A DNA stretch of 64,000 nt from Bacteroidales bacterium (GCA_015061005.1 SUXJ01000004.1:142226-206225); one strand, 5' to 3'; positions 44,162-55,250 are shown, counted from the first letter of the stretch. Notes: generated from the letters alone by a model not told the origin. Program-made: numbers and translations.

Positions 44162-47100
44162 ATGAAGAAGATTTTAGGACTTGATTTGGGAGTAAATAGT
44201 ATCGGTTGGGCTGTCGTAAATGAAGCCGAGACTGAAACTGAGAAATCATCGATTACAAAGGTGGGAGTCAGAGGCAATTTGCTCAGTAGTGATGAGGTGA
44301 AAAACTTCAATGATGGCAAGAGTATTACTACGAATGCAGATCGAACGCTTAAACGCAGTATGCGTCGGAACCTGCAGCGTTATAAACTTCGAAGAGCAGA
44401 ATTGCTCAGGATTCTTAAGGATAACGATATTATAACAGATAGTAGTCTTTTATCTGAAAACGGAAATTTCACAACGTTTGAAACATATAGATTGCGCGCC
44501 AAGGCCGTTACCGAGCGCATTTCCTTGGAACAATTTGCTCGTGTATTACTGATGATTAATAAAAAGCGAGGGTACAAGAGTAGTCGTAAGGCAAAAGGAG
44601 ATGAAGATGGTAATTTAATCGATGGAATGGCTGTGGCAAAGATGCTTTATGATGAAAATTTGACGCCCGGGCAACTTTGTTTACGTCTTATGCAGCAAGG
44701 TAGAAAACGTATGCCGGATTTTTATCGGTCAGATCTTCAGAATGAATTGAATCGTATTTGGGCATACCAAAGAGAGTTCTATCCGGATTCTTTGACCGAT
44801 GAGGCTAAAGAGGAGATCCATGGACGAAACAAATCACAAACTTGGGCTATTTTGGCAAAATATTTCGTATGGCGTGATGACGTTTCGGTGTGGGATTCAG
44901 ATAACGCTGTTAGCCGGGTTGAAACTGTTGAAAAGCGAATTGTTGGAGTAAAGCGGCAGACAAAGCGAGATGCTCAGAAGTTGGAAAACTATCAGTGGAG
45001 AGCTGAAGCGTTGGTTAAGCAGATGGATTTAGAGCGTTTGGCTGTTGTGTTTCAAGAGATCAATGGAGAGATAAGTTCTTCAAGCGGTTATCTTGGTGCA
45101 ATTAGCGATCGAAGCAAGATGTTGTTTTTTAACCGTCAAACCGTAGGTCAATATTTGCTATCGAAAATAGATGCTGATCCCCATTGTAGTTTAAAAAATA
45201 TTGTTTTTTATCGCCAGGACTATCTTGATGAGTTTGAGAAAATATGGGAAACTCAAGCACGGTATCATTCGGTGCTGACCGATGAATTAAAACGCTATAT
45301 TCGTGATGTCGTTATTTTCTATCAGCGCAGATTGAAAAGTCAAAAGTCGTTAATCGGCTTTTGCGAATTTGAGCAATGCCGAAGAGAAGTGATTAAGGAC
45401 GGAAAGACAAAGACCATAACCATTGGAAGTCGCGTTATACCGCGTTCTTCTCCATTGTTTCAGGAGTTTAAGGTTTGGCAGATACTGAATAATGTTGAGG
45501 TGACAGATAAGACTGAGAAGAGCAAATTCCAATTAAGTCAGGAAGAGAAAGAGTTACTGGCAGAGGAGCTTTCTGTCAGAGAATCAATGAAAAAGGGCGA
45601 AGTGTTGAAAATGCTGTTTGAAGATCCTAAGAAATATGACTTGAATTTCAAGGAACTTGATGGCAATAAAACTTCAGCGCAGTTCTATCAAGCCTATAGT
45701 CAGATATTGGAGGATTCAGGTCATTTGCCCCTGAATTTCAATCTTCCGGCAAGTGATATTAAGGCAACGGTAAAGACGATATTTGAGTCTCTCGGTTGGA
45801 ATATCGATGTCCTGGAATTTGATGCCTCAAGACCATTGGATGGTCAGGCATTTTATCGGCTGTGGCATTTACTTTACTCGTTTGAGGGTGATAATACAGT
45901 TACCGGAGACGGGCAGCTGAAAGATAAAATTGCCGAAATCATGGGATTTGATCGGGATTTTGCCCAACATTTAGTTAAGATTAAAATGATGGACGATTAT
46001 GGCAGTCTGAGCGCCAAGGCCATTCGCAAAATATTGCCGTTCCTAAAGGACGGAAACCGCTACGATGTGGCCTGCCTTTATGCTGGCTATCGTCATTCTG
46101 CCGCTTCAGAGACCAAGGAGGAAATTGAAAATAAGGCTCTCAAAGATAAATTGGAAATATTGCCAAGGAATTCTTTGCGTAATCCAGTAGTAGAGAAAAT
46201 TTTGAATCAGATGGTCAATGTTGTTAACGGAGTAATCGATACATACGACCGACCTGATGAAATTCGCGTGGAATTAGCGCGTGAGCTAAAGAAAAATGCC
46301 AAGGAACGCGAGAATTTGACAAAATCTTTAGAGTCGGCTACAAAAGAGCAGAACAGAATTCGCGATATACTTCAGACGGAATTTCAACTTGCTCACGTAT
46401 CGAAGAATGACATAATTCGTTACAGGCTCTATGAAGAACTTAAGGATAATGGATATAAGACGTTATATTCAAATACTTATATATCTAAGGAAGAGCTGTT
46501 TAGTAAGAATTTTGACATTGAGCACATTATTCCACAGGCAAGATTGTTTGATGATTCGTTTTCCAATAAGACCCTTGAGTTGAGGTCTGAAAACCTCGAG
46601 AAAGGGAAGCAAACGGCTGCGGATTTTGTGTTAATGAAGTATGGTGAAGATGGTTTGATACGATATAAGCAAACGTGTGAGAAACTCTTTTCCGATCAAA
46701 AGGCCAAGCTCCGGAAGTTGCTAATGACGGAAAGCGAAATCCCATCAGATTTCATTGAGCGAGATTTGCGCAACACGCAGTATATTGCGAAAAAGGCGCA
46801 AGAAATGTTGCGCGAAGTTTCCCGTCGAGTAGTGGCAACTACCGGGCAGATAACGGCTCAATTGCGTGAAGATTGGCAGTTGGTCGATGTCATGAAGGAA
46901 CTGAATTGGGATAAATATGAAGCATTGGGCATGGTTGAATATCATTGTAACCGAGATGGTAAGATGATAGGTCGAATTAAGGACTGGTCAAAACGAAATG
47001 ACCATCGCCACCATGCCATGGACGCCTTGACAATTGCCTTCACTAAAGATGTGTTTATACAGTATTTCAATAATAAGAATGCTGCTGAGAATCTTAATTC

Positions 47101-48382
47101 AAATGAGTTTGCTATCAGAAATAAATATTTCCGTGAAGGCAAGGCCGTGCCTCCCATGCCTCTAAATGAGTTTCGCGCGGCGGCAAAGGCTCACTTGCAA
47201 GGAGTTTTGGTCTCAATTAAAGCGAAGAGTAAGGTCGTGACGAATAATTTTAACCATACTCCATTGAAAAACGGCGAAAGGGTATCATTTAAAACTCCTC
47301 GAGGTCAATTGCACTTGGAAACTGTTTATGGTAGTCATAAAGAATTTGAGGTGTCTGAAGAAAAAATCGGCTCTGCTTTTAATGAAGCGAAGATTCGAAC
47401 AGTGTGCCGCAAAGCTTATCGTGAGGCTTTGATGCGCCGGTTGGACCAATTTGGAGGCGATGCTAAGAAGGCATTTACCGGACGGAACGCTTTGGCGAAG
47501 AATCCTGTATGGATTAATCAGGAAAAAGGAATTGCCGTACCTTCAAAAGTTAAGGTTGCGGTGCAAAAGGTTGTCTATACAATTCGAAAACCGATTACCG
47601 ATGACTTGAAGATTGACAAGGTGGTAGATAAGCGTATTCAGAGGATACTTCGAGAGCGAGTTGAACGTTATGGCAGTGCCAAAAAGGCTTTTGCGAATCT
47701 TGATGAAGATCCCATTTGGTTAAACAAAGAAAAGGGAATCAAATTAAAGCGAGTGACTATTTACGGTATAAGCAAAGCTCAGGCAATCCATGATAAAAGG
47801 GATAAGTCCGGGCACTTAATTCTTGATGAGTATGGGCGCAAAATTCCTGTTGACTTTGTGAATACCGGAAACAATCATCATGTTGCCGTATATCGCAGAC
47901 CGGTTTTGGATAACGACGGAGAGCCGGTCTATGATGAACGAGGTGAAGTTCTATACGAAATGTGTGAAAATGTTGTGTCATTCTATGAGGCAGTTGAACG
48001 GGCAGGTCAGGGGTTGCCCATTATTGATAAAACAAGATATCAAGATGAAGGTTGGGAGTTCCTTTTCTCAATGAAGCAAAATGAGTATTTTGTATTTCCT
48101 AATGCCGCTACAGGGTTTGACCCTGCAGAAGTAGATTTGCTTGACCCGAATAATTATGCCGAGATTAGTCCGAATCTATTCAGGGTGCAAAAGTTTTCCA
48201 TTGATGCTAAGGGCGGGAAGCAATATATATTTAGGCATCATTTGGAAACGCAGGTCGCTGATGAAAGTGATGTGCTGAGAAATATTACTTGGAAGCGCAT
48301 TCAAAGTTCTAAGGGACTGAAAGGAATGATAAAGGTTCGGATTAATCATCTTGGCGAAATTGTTACCGTTGGTGAATATTAA
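44162..48382 (+). CDS. cas9: Cas9 endonuclease, type II-C
   Basis: 1406 residues. RuvC-I begins at residue 3 (ILGLDLGVNSIGWAVV, Asp8). An Arg-rich bridge helix follows (RTLKRSMRRNLQRYKLRR, about 62-80). Then come a helical recognition lobe, RuvC-II (IRVELARELKKNAKE, Glu704), HNH (FDIEHIIPQARLFDD, Asp785 and His788), RuvC-III (DHRHHAMDALTIAF, His951 and Asp954) and a C-terminal WED/PAM-interacting region. All nuclease residues are present, so both strands should be cut. The C-terminal part holds an internal duplication of about 45 residues (about 1085-1128 and 1158-1203). Only cas1 and cas2 follow, with no csn2 or cas4, which defines subtype II-C. Confidence 0.97.
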   Translation: MKKILGLDLGVNSIGWAVVNEAETETEKSSITKVGVRGNLLSSDEVKNFNDGKSITTNADRTLKRSMRRNLQRYKLRRAELLRILKDNDIITDSSLLSENGNFTTFETYRLRAKAVTERISLEQFARVLLMINKKRGYKSSRKAKGDEDGNLIDGMAVAKMLYDENLTPGQLCLRLMQQGRKRMPDFYRSDLQNELNRIWAYQREFYPDSLTDEAKEEIHGRNKSQTWAILAKYFVWRDDVSVWDSDNAVSRVETVEKRIVGVKRQTKRDAQKLENYQWRAEALVKQMDLERLAVVFQEINGEISSSSGYLGAISDRSKMLFFNRQTVGQYLLSKIDADPHCSLKNIVFYRQDYLDEFEKIWETQARYHSVLTDELKRYIRDVVIFYQRRLKSQKSLIGFCEFEQCRREVIKDGKTKTITIGSRVIPRSSPLFQEFKVWQILNNVEVTDKTEKSKFQLSQEEKELLAEELSVRESMKKGEVLKMLFEDPKKYDLNFKELDGNKTSAQFYQAYSQILEDSGHLPLNFNLPASDIKATVKTIFESLGWNIDVLEFDASRPLDGQAFYRLWHLLYSFEGDNTVTGDGQLKDKIAEIMGFDRDFAQHLVKIKMMDDYGSLSAKAIRKILPFLKDGNRYDVACLYAGYRHSAASETKEEIENKALKDKLEILPRNSLRNPVVEKILNQMVNVVNGVIDTYDRPDEIRVELARELKKNAKERENLTKSLESATKEQNRIRDILQTEFQLAHVSKNDIIRYRLYEELKDNGYKTLYSNTYISKEELFSKNFDIEHIIPQARLFDDSFSNKTLELRSENLEKGKQTAADFVLMKYGEDGLIRYKQTCEKLFSDQKAKLRKLLMTESEIPSDFIERDLRNTQYIAKKAQEMLREVSRRVVATTGQITAQLREDWQLVDVMKELNWDKYEALGMVEYHCNRDGKMIGRIKDWSKRNDHRHHAMDALTIAFTKDVFIQYFNNKNAAENLNSNEFAIRNKYFREGKAVPPMPLNEFRAAAKAHLQGVLVSIKAKSKVVTNNFNHTPLKNGERVSFKTPRGQLHLETVYGSHKEFEVSEEKIGSAFNEAKIRTVCRKAYREALMRRLDQFGGDAKKAFTGRNALAKNPVWINQEKGIAVPSKVKVAVQKVVYTIRKPITDDLKIDKVVDKRIQRILRERVERYGSAKKAFANLDEDPIWLNKEKGIKLKRVTIYGISKAQAIHDKRDKSGHLILDEYGRKIPVDFVNTGNNHHVAVYRRPVLDNDGEPVYDERGEVLYEMCENVVSFYEAVERAGQGLPIIDKTRYQDEGWEFLFSMKQNEYFVFPNAATGFDPAEVDLLDPNNYAEISPNLFRVQKFSIDAKGGKQYIFRHHLETQVADESDVLRNITWKRIQSSKGLKGMIKVRINHLGEIVTVGEY

Positions 48383-48392
48383 GATTCGATAG

Positions 48393-48412
48393 AAGCGATT
48401 TGCAAATCGCTT
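48393..48412. terminator. Palindrome between cas9 and cas1
   Basis: A perfect 20-base palindrome, AAGCGATTTGCAAATCGCTT, 11 bases after the cas9 stop, followed by TATGTCTCTTTATG. It could lower transcription into cas1-cas2 or bind a regulator. Confidence 0.5.
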
Positions 48413-48480
48413 TATGTCTCTTTATGAGATGCGGTTCAATTCTATGATGCAAATTTGTTGAACACATAATAGATTCAATC

Positions 48481-49759
<1,279 letters not shown>

Positions 49760-50142
49760 TGGGACGAGTGGCAGATGTGCCTATATTTCGTCGCGGTTTC
49801 AATCTGAGTCGCAGCTACGCAGCTAAGAGGAGAGGAGGGAGAGATTGACGACCTCACGCTGCGAATCGCTGACTCGCTGCTTGCATGAGGCTAATCAAGA
49901 TGCGCCGCTATGCGGCTTCGGCAGCTCTGCAGCTAAACGAAGCTCAAGATTGTACTAAAGTGAGTGGGGCGTCATGAAAATCTTACTTATTTGAATCGGT
50001 CAGTTATGAGTTTATCGTATAGCTATAATTTAGACACAGAGAATCTCTCCTAATGGAGAGATTCTCTGTTATAAAAGACATTCATTTTTCTTTTCTAATT
50101 CGCCTTCTTAACAACTGATTTACTGCGCATTACGCATATCCT
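49760..50142. other. Non-coding region between cas2 and the CRISPR array
   Basis: No gene. 49790-49945 is GC-rich with repeated GCAGCTACGCAGC/GCTGC-type words and short hairpins such as GCCGCTATGCGGC. At 50036-50050 and 50055-50069 a perfect 15-bp inverted repeat (ACAGAGAATCTCTCC and complement) has a TAAT loop and no T-run; it could end transcripts arriving from either side. 50070-50142 is A/T-rich and adjoins the first intact repeat, so it is a candidate leader for spacer integration. Confidence 0.6.
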
Positions 50143-51108
50143 GTTGTCTTTTGTAGTGCAAATGTACAAATTTTAAAGCAATTCACAACGGTTACTCTGA
50201 TCTTAATGTTATAGGTGCGTTGTCTTTTGTAGTGCAAATGTACAAATTTTAAAGCAATTCACAACTGCTGACTGTAAACATCGCCGCCAAAGACAGTTGT
50301 CTTTTGTAGTGCAAATGTACAAATTTTAAAGCAATTCACAACGGCGAAATAACGACGCAATGCAGCAATATGTTGTCTTTTGTAGTGCAAATGTACAAAT
50401 TTTAAAGCAATTCACAACGGGAAAAAGATTATTTTACTAGTGCATTGGTTGTCTTTTGTAGTGCAAATGTACAAATTTTAAAGCAATTCACAACCGAATA
50501 CGATTTCACAATTCGCGTTGTCGGTTGTCTTTTGTAGTGCAAATGTACAAATTTTAAAGCAATTCACAACATCCCAACTTGCGCGTTACTAAGTTCTGGC
50601 GTTGTCTTTTGTAGTGCAAATGTACAAATTTTAAAGCAATTCACAACGTCCATGCGGTGCTTATAGCACATTTCTTGTTGTCTTTTGTAGTGCAAATGTA
50701 CAAATTTTAAAGCAATTCACAACTACCGAGCAACTCGTTTGTCCTGGCAATATGTTGTCTTTTGTAGTGCAAATGTACAAATTTTAAAGCAATTCACAAC
50801 TGTGCTGCGTTATTGGGTAAAGGCGGGGCGGTTGTCTTTTGTAGTGCAAATGTACAAATTTTAAAGCAATTCACAACTACCGAGCAACTCGTTTGTCCTG
50901 GCAATATGTTGTCTTTTGTAGTGCAAATGTACAAATTTTAAAGCAATTCACAACTGTGCTGCGTTATTGGGTAAAGGCGGGGCGGTTGTCTTTTGTAGTG
51001 CAAATGTACAAATTTTAAAGCAATTCACAACATTTTCCATTTTAATTCTTTGCTGAGCGAAGTTGTCTTTTATAGTGCAAATGTACAAATTTTAAAGTAA
51101 TTCACTGA
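50143..51108 (-). CRISPR. CRISPR array, 13 repeats of 47 bases, 12 spacers
   Basis: Repeats of 47 bases read GTTGTCTTTTGTAGTGCAAA at the start of the plus strand and end GCAATTCACAAC. Starts: 50143, 50219, 50296, 50372, 50448, 50524, 50601, 50677, 50754, 50831, 50908, 50985, 51062. Spacers are 29-30 bases. The tracrRNA shows that crRNAs are read on the minus strand. Spacers 8 and 9 (50724, 50801) recur exactly as 10 and 11 (50878, 50955), so there are ten unique ones. The last repeat (51062-51108) is degenerate: G11A, C37T and the final AAC replaced by TGA. Each intact repeat holds on the minus strand TTG-N19-TACATTTG, a promoter match. Confidence 0.98.
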
Positions 51109-51124
51109 GAGGTGAATAAAAATA

Positions 51125-51149
51125 GCGGCTTGTCGGGTGGACAAGCCGC
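51125..51149 (-). terminator. Terminator of the decarboxylase operon
   Basis: A perfect 10-bp stem GCGGCTTGTC (51125-51134)/GACAAGCCGC (51140-51149), followed on the minus strand by TATTTTTATT, 16 bases beyond the degenerate CRISPR repeat. Confidence 0.85.
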
Positions 51150-51176
51150 GTTTGGGTATGTAGTGTGTTGTTGGGT

Positions 51177-52334
51177 TTATGCGAGGAAGCCGAGGAGGAC
51201 GCCTGCTGCAACTGCGGAGCCGATTACGCCGGCAACGTTCGGACCCATGGCATGCATGAGCAGATAGTTGTTGGGGTCATATTCGAGACCGAGGTTGTTG
51301 GAAATGCGAGCGGCCATGGGCACTGCGCTGACTCCGGCATTGCCGATGAGCGGATTGATTTTTTTGCTCTTGGGCAGCACGAGGTTGAAGATTTTAACGA
51401 AGAGTACGCCTGAGGTCGATGCAATTATGAACGCCATGAAGCCGAGGGCAAAGATGCCAATGGTTTCGGGGGTGAGGAATTGCGATGCTTGAGTGGAGGC
51501 GCCCACGGTCATGCCGAGGAGGATAGTTACGATGTCGGTCAGTGCATTGCTTGCAGTCTTGGCCAAACGATTGGTAACGCCGCATTCGCGCAAGAGGTTA
51601 CCGAAGAAGAGCATGCCGAGCAGGGGCAGGGCTGTGGGCACGATGAAGCACGTGAGCAGGAGGCCAACGATGGGGAAGATGATCTTTTCGTTTTGGCTGA
51701 CTTTGCGCGCAGGCTTCATGCGAATGAGACGCTCTTTCTTGGTGGTGAGCAAGCGCATGATGGGCGGTTGGATAACCGGAACGAGGGCCATGTAGGAGTA
51801 GGCGCTGACGGCGATTGCACCCATGAGGTTGGGGGCGAGTTTTCCGGAGAGGAAAATTGCTGTCGGGCCGTCGGCTCCGCCAATGATTGCGATTGCACCG
51901 GCTTGGTCGGGGTCAAATCCAAGGAGCAGGGCCACCATGTAAGCACCGAAGATGCCGAATTGCGCGGCTGCGCCAACGAGCATCAGCTTCGGGTTAGCGA
52001 TGAGAGCCGAGAAGTCGGTCATTGCGCCTATTCCGAGGAAGATGAGCGGAGGATACCATCCGGCGGCAACACCGTTGTAGAGGATATTGAGCACTGAGCC
52101 TTCCTCATAGATGCCGATTTCGAGTCCGGCAGCCGTGTCAAAGGGGATATTTCCGATGAGAATACCGAAGCCGATGGGCACGAGGAGCATGGGTTCGAAG
52201 TTCTTCTTTATGGCCAGCCAAATGAAGAACAGTCCTACGGCAATCATGATGAGGTTGCCGGGTTCGGCATGGCTGAATCCGGTTAGTTCCCAAAATTTGG
52301 TCAAATTGCCGATTATGAAGTCAATGAAGTTCAT
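51177..52334 (-). CDS. Sodium-pump decarboxylase beta subunit
   Basis: 385 residues, integral membrane protein with about nine to eleven spans. It belongs to the OadB/MmdB/GcdB family, which couples decarboxylation of carboxybiotin to Na+ export. Conserved segments visible are [40 protein letters not shown] (with the essential Asp), [14 protein letters not shown] and [20 protein letters not shown]. As last gene of the operon with mmdA, gamma and biotin carrier, it is the pump of the methylmalonyl-CoA decarboxylase. Confidence 0.95.
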   Translation of the reverse strand: MNFIDFIIGNLTKFWELTGFSHAEPGNLIMIAVGLFFIWLAIKKNFEPMLLVPIGFGILIGNIPFDTAAGLEIGIYEEGSVLNILYNGVAAGWYPPLIFLGIGAMTDFSALIANPKLMLVGAAAQFGIFGAYMVALLLGFDPDQAGAIAIIGGADGPTAIFLSGKLAPNLMGAIAVSAYSYMALVPVIQPPIMRLLTTKKERLIRMKPARKVSQNEKIIFPIVGLLLTCFIVPTALPLLGMLFFGNLLRECGVTNRLAKTASNALTDIVTILLGMTVGASTQASQFLTPETIGIFALGFMAFIIASTSGVLFVKIFNLVLPKSKKINPLIGNAGVSAVPMAARISNNLGLEYDPNNYLLMHAMGPNVAGVIGSAVAAGVLLGFLA

Positions 52335-52354
52335 TCTCGTTGGGTGTTAGAGTT

Positions 52355-52777
52355 TTATGCGAGGGTAACGAGAACGTCGCCTTCAAGCACTGAGTCGCCT
52401 TGCTTGACGTTAATGGCAACAACTTTGCCGTCGCGACCTGCCGGAATGGCATTTTCCATCTTCATTGCTTCGAGAACGAGGACGGTTGACGAGGCGGTAA
52501 CCGTGTCGCCCACTTTGCAGTTGATGCTGAGCACTGTGCCGGGCAGGGGGGCGTTGACAGTGCCGCTGCCACTGGCTGCAGGGGCTGCTGCAGGGGTTGC
52601 AGTGGGGGCGGGAGTTGCTGCCGGAGCAGCCGCTACGGGGGCCGCAGCTGGGGCGTTTGCCGGGAGTTGAACATTGTAGGTTACTCCGTTAACGTTAACG
52701 GTAGCGGTAGTGCCTTGAATTGATGTGATTTCAACGTTATATTCTTTGCCGTTGATTGTGTATTGATATTGTTTCAT
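52355..52777 (-). CDS. Biotin carboxyl carrier subunit
   Basis: 140 residues. A short N-terminal beta part (YQYTINGKEYNVEI) is followed by a flexible Ala/Pro/Thr linker at about 40-75 and a biotinyl domain with the motif EAMKMENAIP (biotinylated Lys). It carries CO2 between the carboxyltransferase and the membrane pump. It lies 20 bases before the beta-subunit gene and 15 bases after the gamma-like gene. Confidence 0.94.
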   Translation of the reverse strand: MKQYQYTINGKEYNVEITSIQGTTATVNVNGVTYNVQLPANAPAAAPVAAAPAATPAPTATPAAAPAASGSGTVNAPLPGTVLSINCKVGDTVTASSTVLVLEAMKMENAIPAGRDGKVVAINVKQGDSVLEGDVLVTLA

Positions 52778-52792
52778 GGGTTTTCTTGTGAT

Positions 52793-53689
52793 TTATTTAC
52801 GGGGAAGTTGGCGCATGGCTTGGATTTTCGAGGTCCATGCCGATGAGGGGTTGTGGGTAATAGTGAGTCGAGAGTTTCCAACCCCTGCGTTAAGGTGTTG
52901 ATGCAGTGCCATGGCAATGGCAGCCGCAACTTCAGCATCATTTTCGGGCTGTGGGCTGTCGCTCTGCTTTGGTGTTTCTGCAACTTGTTCTTTCTTTTTG
53001 GGCTGTTTTCTTATCTGCATCATGATGAAGCAGAGGCAAAGAACGAGAAGTGCTCCGAATACGATGGTCATGGCTGTGCCTGACATAGCAAATCCGTGGC
53101 TGTCCATTTCTTTGAATTGTTTGATTTTGTTGTTTGGACCTTTGATGTCGTTCGACCCGCCGGGCGTGATAGCTTTCGCTTCAGAAGAGTCATCGCGTAC
53201 TTCCCAAACCGGGTTGCCGTCAGCATCAACAGTGCGAGCATAAGAGCAATTTGCTGTGAGCGATGCGGGAACAGTGACGGAGTCAATCAGGTTGATTCCG
53301 TCGGCATCATAGATGGCAATGAAGTTGTCTTGTCCGGGAGTGAGCGAGAAGTTAAGGTGAAACGTTCCGTGGTTAGGCTGATTGTCAGCGTGGAAAATCA
53401 CGCTTTGCCCTTTTCCAACCTTGGTGTCGGCATCGCCGCGCGGCACGAAGTACTTGGTGGGTTTTTCCGGGTCGTTAGTGAGATAGATTGAGTTGATTTC
53501 AATGGCAGCGTGAGTGGGATTGATAACTTCAATCCATGCTCCGCGGTTTCCGTAGTTGTCGATAATAAAGGTTTGATTATCAATCATCACCTCGTTAATG
53601 CGCAACTCCTTGCGGCCCTGCCCCATTGCCGCCGGAGCGGCAATGATGAGGGCTGCAAATAGTGCTGTTATTTTTCCGAGAGTTTTCAT
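52793..53689 (-). CDS. OadG-like gamma subunit with N-terminal lamin-tail domain
   Basis: 298 residues from ATG 53689. A longer frame to 53752 overlaps mmdA and lacks a leading signal peptide, so it is rejected. Signal peptide at about 1-23 (ITALFAALIIAAPAAMG). A lamin-tail/LTD-like beta domain follows at about 28-150 (LRINEVMIDNQTFIIDNYGN). One membrane span lies near 207-230 (TIVFGALLVLCLCFIMMQI), then a Lys/Glu/Pro-rich cytoplasmic tail with a short C-terminal helix. The span plus tail matches OadG. The LTD part is extra compared with classical 80-residue gamma subunits and faces the periplasm. Confidence 0.85.
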   Translation of the reverse strand: MKTLGKITALFAALIIAAPAAMGQGRKELRINEVMIDNQTFIIDNYGNRGAWIEVINPTHAAIEINSIYLTNDPEKPTKYFVPRGDADTKVGKGQSVIFHADNQPNHGTFHLNFSLTPGQDNFIAIYDADGINLIDSVTVPASLTANCSYARTVDADGNPVWEVRDDSSEAKAITPGGSNDIKGPNNKIKQFKEMDSHGFAMSGTAMTIVFGALLVLCLCFIMMQIRKQPKKKEQVAETPKQSDSPQPENDAEVAAAIAMALHQHLNAGVGNSRLTITHNPSSAWTSKIQAMRQLPRK

Positions 53690-53696
53690 CGGTGAA

Positions 53697-55250
53697 TTAC
53701 AAGGGAATGTTGCCATGTTTCTTGGCAGGGTTCTGCACTCGTTTGGTAGCAAGGGTTTCCAATGCGCGAATGATGCGGAAGCGAGTTGTTGACGGCTCGA
53801 TTACGTCATCGATGTAGCCATATTTTGCTGCATTGTAGGGGTTGCAGAAGAGTTTGTTATATTCAGCTTCTTTTTCTGCAAGAACGGCTTGGGGGTCTTC
53901 TGCTTCCTTGGCTTCGCGAGCATAGAGCACTTCAACCGCACCTGCACCGCCCATAACTGCGATTTCTGCTGAAGGCCATGCGTAGTTGATGTCGCCGCGT
54001 AGTTGCTTACAGCTCATTACGATATGGCTGCCACCATAGCTCTTGCGCAGGGTGATTGTTACTTTGGGCACTGTGGCTTCTCCGTATGCGTAGAGGAGTT
54101 TTGCGCCGTGGAGAATCACACCGTTATATTCCTGTCCGGTGCCGGGTAGGAAGCCGGGAACGTCAACGAGGCTGACAATCGGAATGTTGAAGGCATCGCA
54201 GAAGCGAACGAAGCGAGCCGCTTTGCGTGATGCGTTGCTGTCGAGCACACCGGCAAGGTATTTGGGTTGGTTGGCAACGATACCTACGCTGCGACCGTTG
54301 AATCGAGCGAAACCGATGATGATGTTGCGAGCGTAGTTGCGCTGAATTTCAAGGAATTCGCCGTTATCGACCAATGAGCTGATGATGCCATACATGTCGT
54401 ATGCCTTATTGGCTGATTCGGGAATGGCTTCGTTGAGTGCAGGGTCAATGCGGTCAATGGGGTCGGTACAAGCAACTCGGGGAGTTTCCTCAAGGTTGTT
54501 TTGAGGAATATAGCTCATCAAGAGTTTGATGATCTTGATTGCATCTTCGCCATTTTCGGCAGCAAAGTGACACACGCCGCTCTTGGTGGAGTGAACTGTT
54601 GCGCCGCCCAATGCTTCTTGAGTAACGTCTTCGCCGGTTACTGTTTTTACCACTTTCGGGCCGGTGAGGAACATGTAGCTGATGCCTTTGGCCATGATGG
54701 TGAAGTCAGTCAGTGCGGGTGAATAAACCGCGCCACCGGCGCATGGCCCGAGGATTGCAGAGATTTGAGGGATAACGCCTGAAGCAAGAATGTTGCGCTG
54801 GAAGATCTCGGCATAACCGGCAAGAGCGTTGATGCCTTCTTGGATGCGAGCACCGCCGGAGTCGTTCAAGCCGATGCAAGGTGCGCCCATGTTCATTGCC
54901 ATGTCCATAACCTTGCAGATTTTCTGTGCCATGGTTTCAGACAGTGAGCCGCCAAACACGGTGAAGTCTTGTGCAAATACATAAACAAGGCGACCGTTGA
55001 TAGTTCCGCAGCCGGTAACTACACCATCGCCGGCATAAGATTTCTTTTCTTGACCGAAGTTGGTGCAACGATGGCGCACGAAAGTGTCGAATTCTTCGAA
55101 GGAGCCTTCGTCAAGGAGTTGCGCAATGCGTTCGCGAGCTGTGAGTTTTCCGCGTTCGTGTTGTTTGTCAATGGCTTTTTGTCCGCCGCCCAGATGGGCT
55201 TCTTCGCGCAGTTTAATCAGTTCCTGCACTTTTTCGAGTTGAGTACTCAT
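53697..55250 (-). CDS. mmdA: Methylmalonyl-CoA decarboxylase alpha / acyl-CoA carboxyltransferase subunit
   Basis: 517 residues. Carboxyltransferase of the PccB/MmdA family with two crotonase-like halves. Seen: [48 protein letters not shown], the oxyanion-hole [13 protein letters not shown] and the second-half [23 protein letters not shown]. It moves the carboxyl group of methylmalonyl-CoA to biotin. The neighbours (epimerase, gamma, biotin carrier, beta pump) decide for a decarboxylase over a propionyl-CoA carboxylase. Confidence 0.93.
   Translation of the reverse strand: MSTQLEKVQELIKLREEAHLGGGQKAIDKQHERGKLTARERIAQLLDEGSFEEFDTFVRHRCTNFGQEKKSYAGDGVVTGCGTINGRLVYVFAQDFTVFGGSLSETMAQKICKVMDMAMNMGAPCIGLNDSGGARIQEGINALAGYAEIFQRNILASGVIPQISAILGPCAGGAVYSPALTDFTIMAKGISYMFLTGPKVVKTVTGEDVTQEALGGATVHSTKSGVCHFAAENGEDAIKIIKLLMSYIPQNNLEETPRVACTDPIDRIDPALNEAIPESANKAYDMYGIISSLVDNGEFLEIQRNYARNIIIGFARFNGRSVGIVANQPKYLAGVLDSNASRKAARFVRFCDAFNIPIVSLVDVPGFLPGTGQEYNGVILHGAKLLYAYGEATVPKVTITLRKSYGGSHIVMSCKQLRGDINYAWPSAEIAVMGGAGAVEVLYAREAKEAEDPQAVLAEKEAEYNKLFCNPYNAAKYGYIDDVIEPSTTRFRIIRALETLATKRVQNPAKKHGNIPL

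Noticed and set aside
49760..50142. csn2 or cas4 gene after cas2
   Set aside because: No frame of suitable size exists there, so subtypes II-A and II-B are excluded.
50143..51108. Array transcribed on the plus strand from the cas operon
   Set aside because: The tracrRNA anti-repeat and the promoter-like boxes in the repeats both require minus-strand crRNAs, and a hairpin stands between cas2 and the array.
51480..52097. Open frame of 205 codons opposite the decarboxylase beta subunit
   Set aside because: His/Glu/Asp-rich translation typical of the reverse strand of a membrane protein; no start signal.
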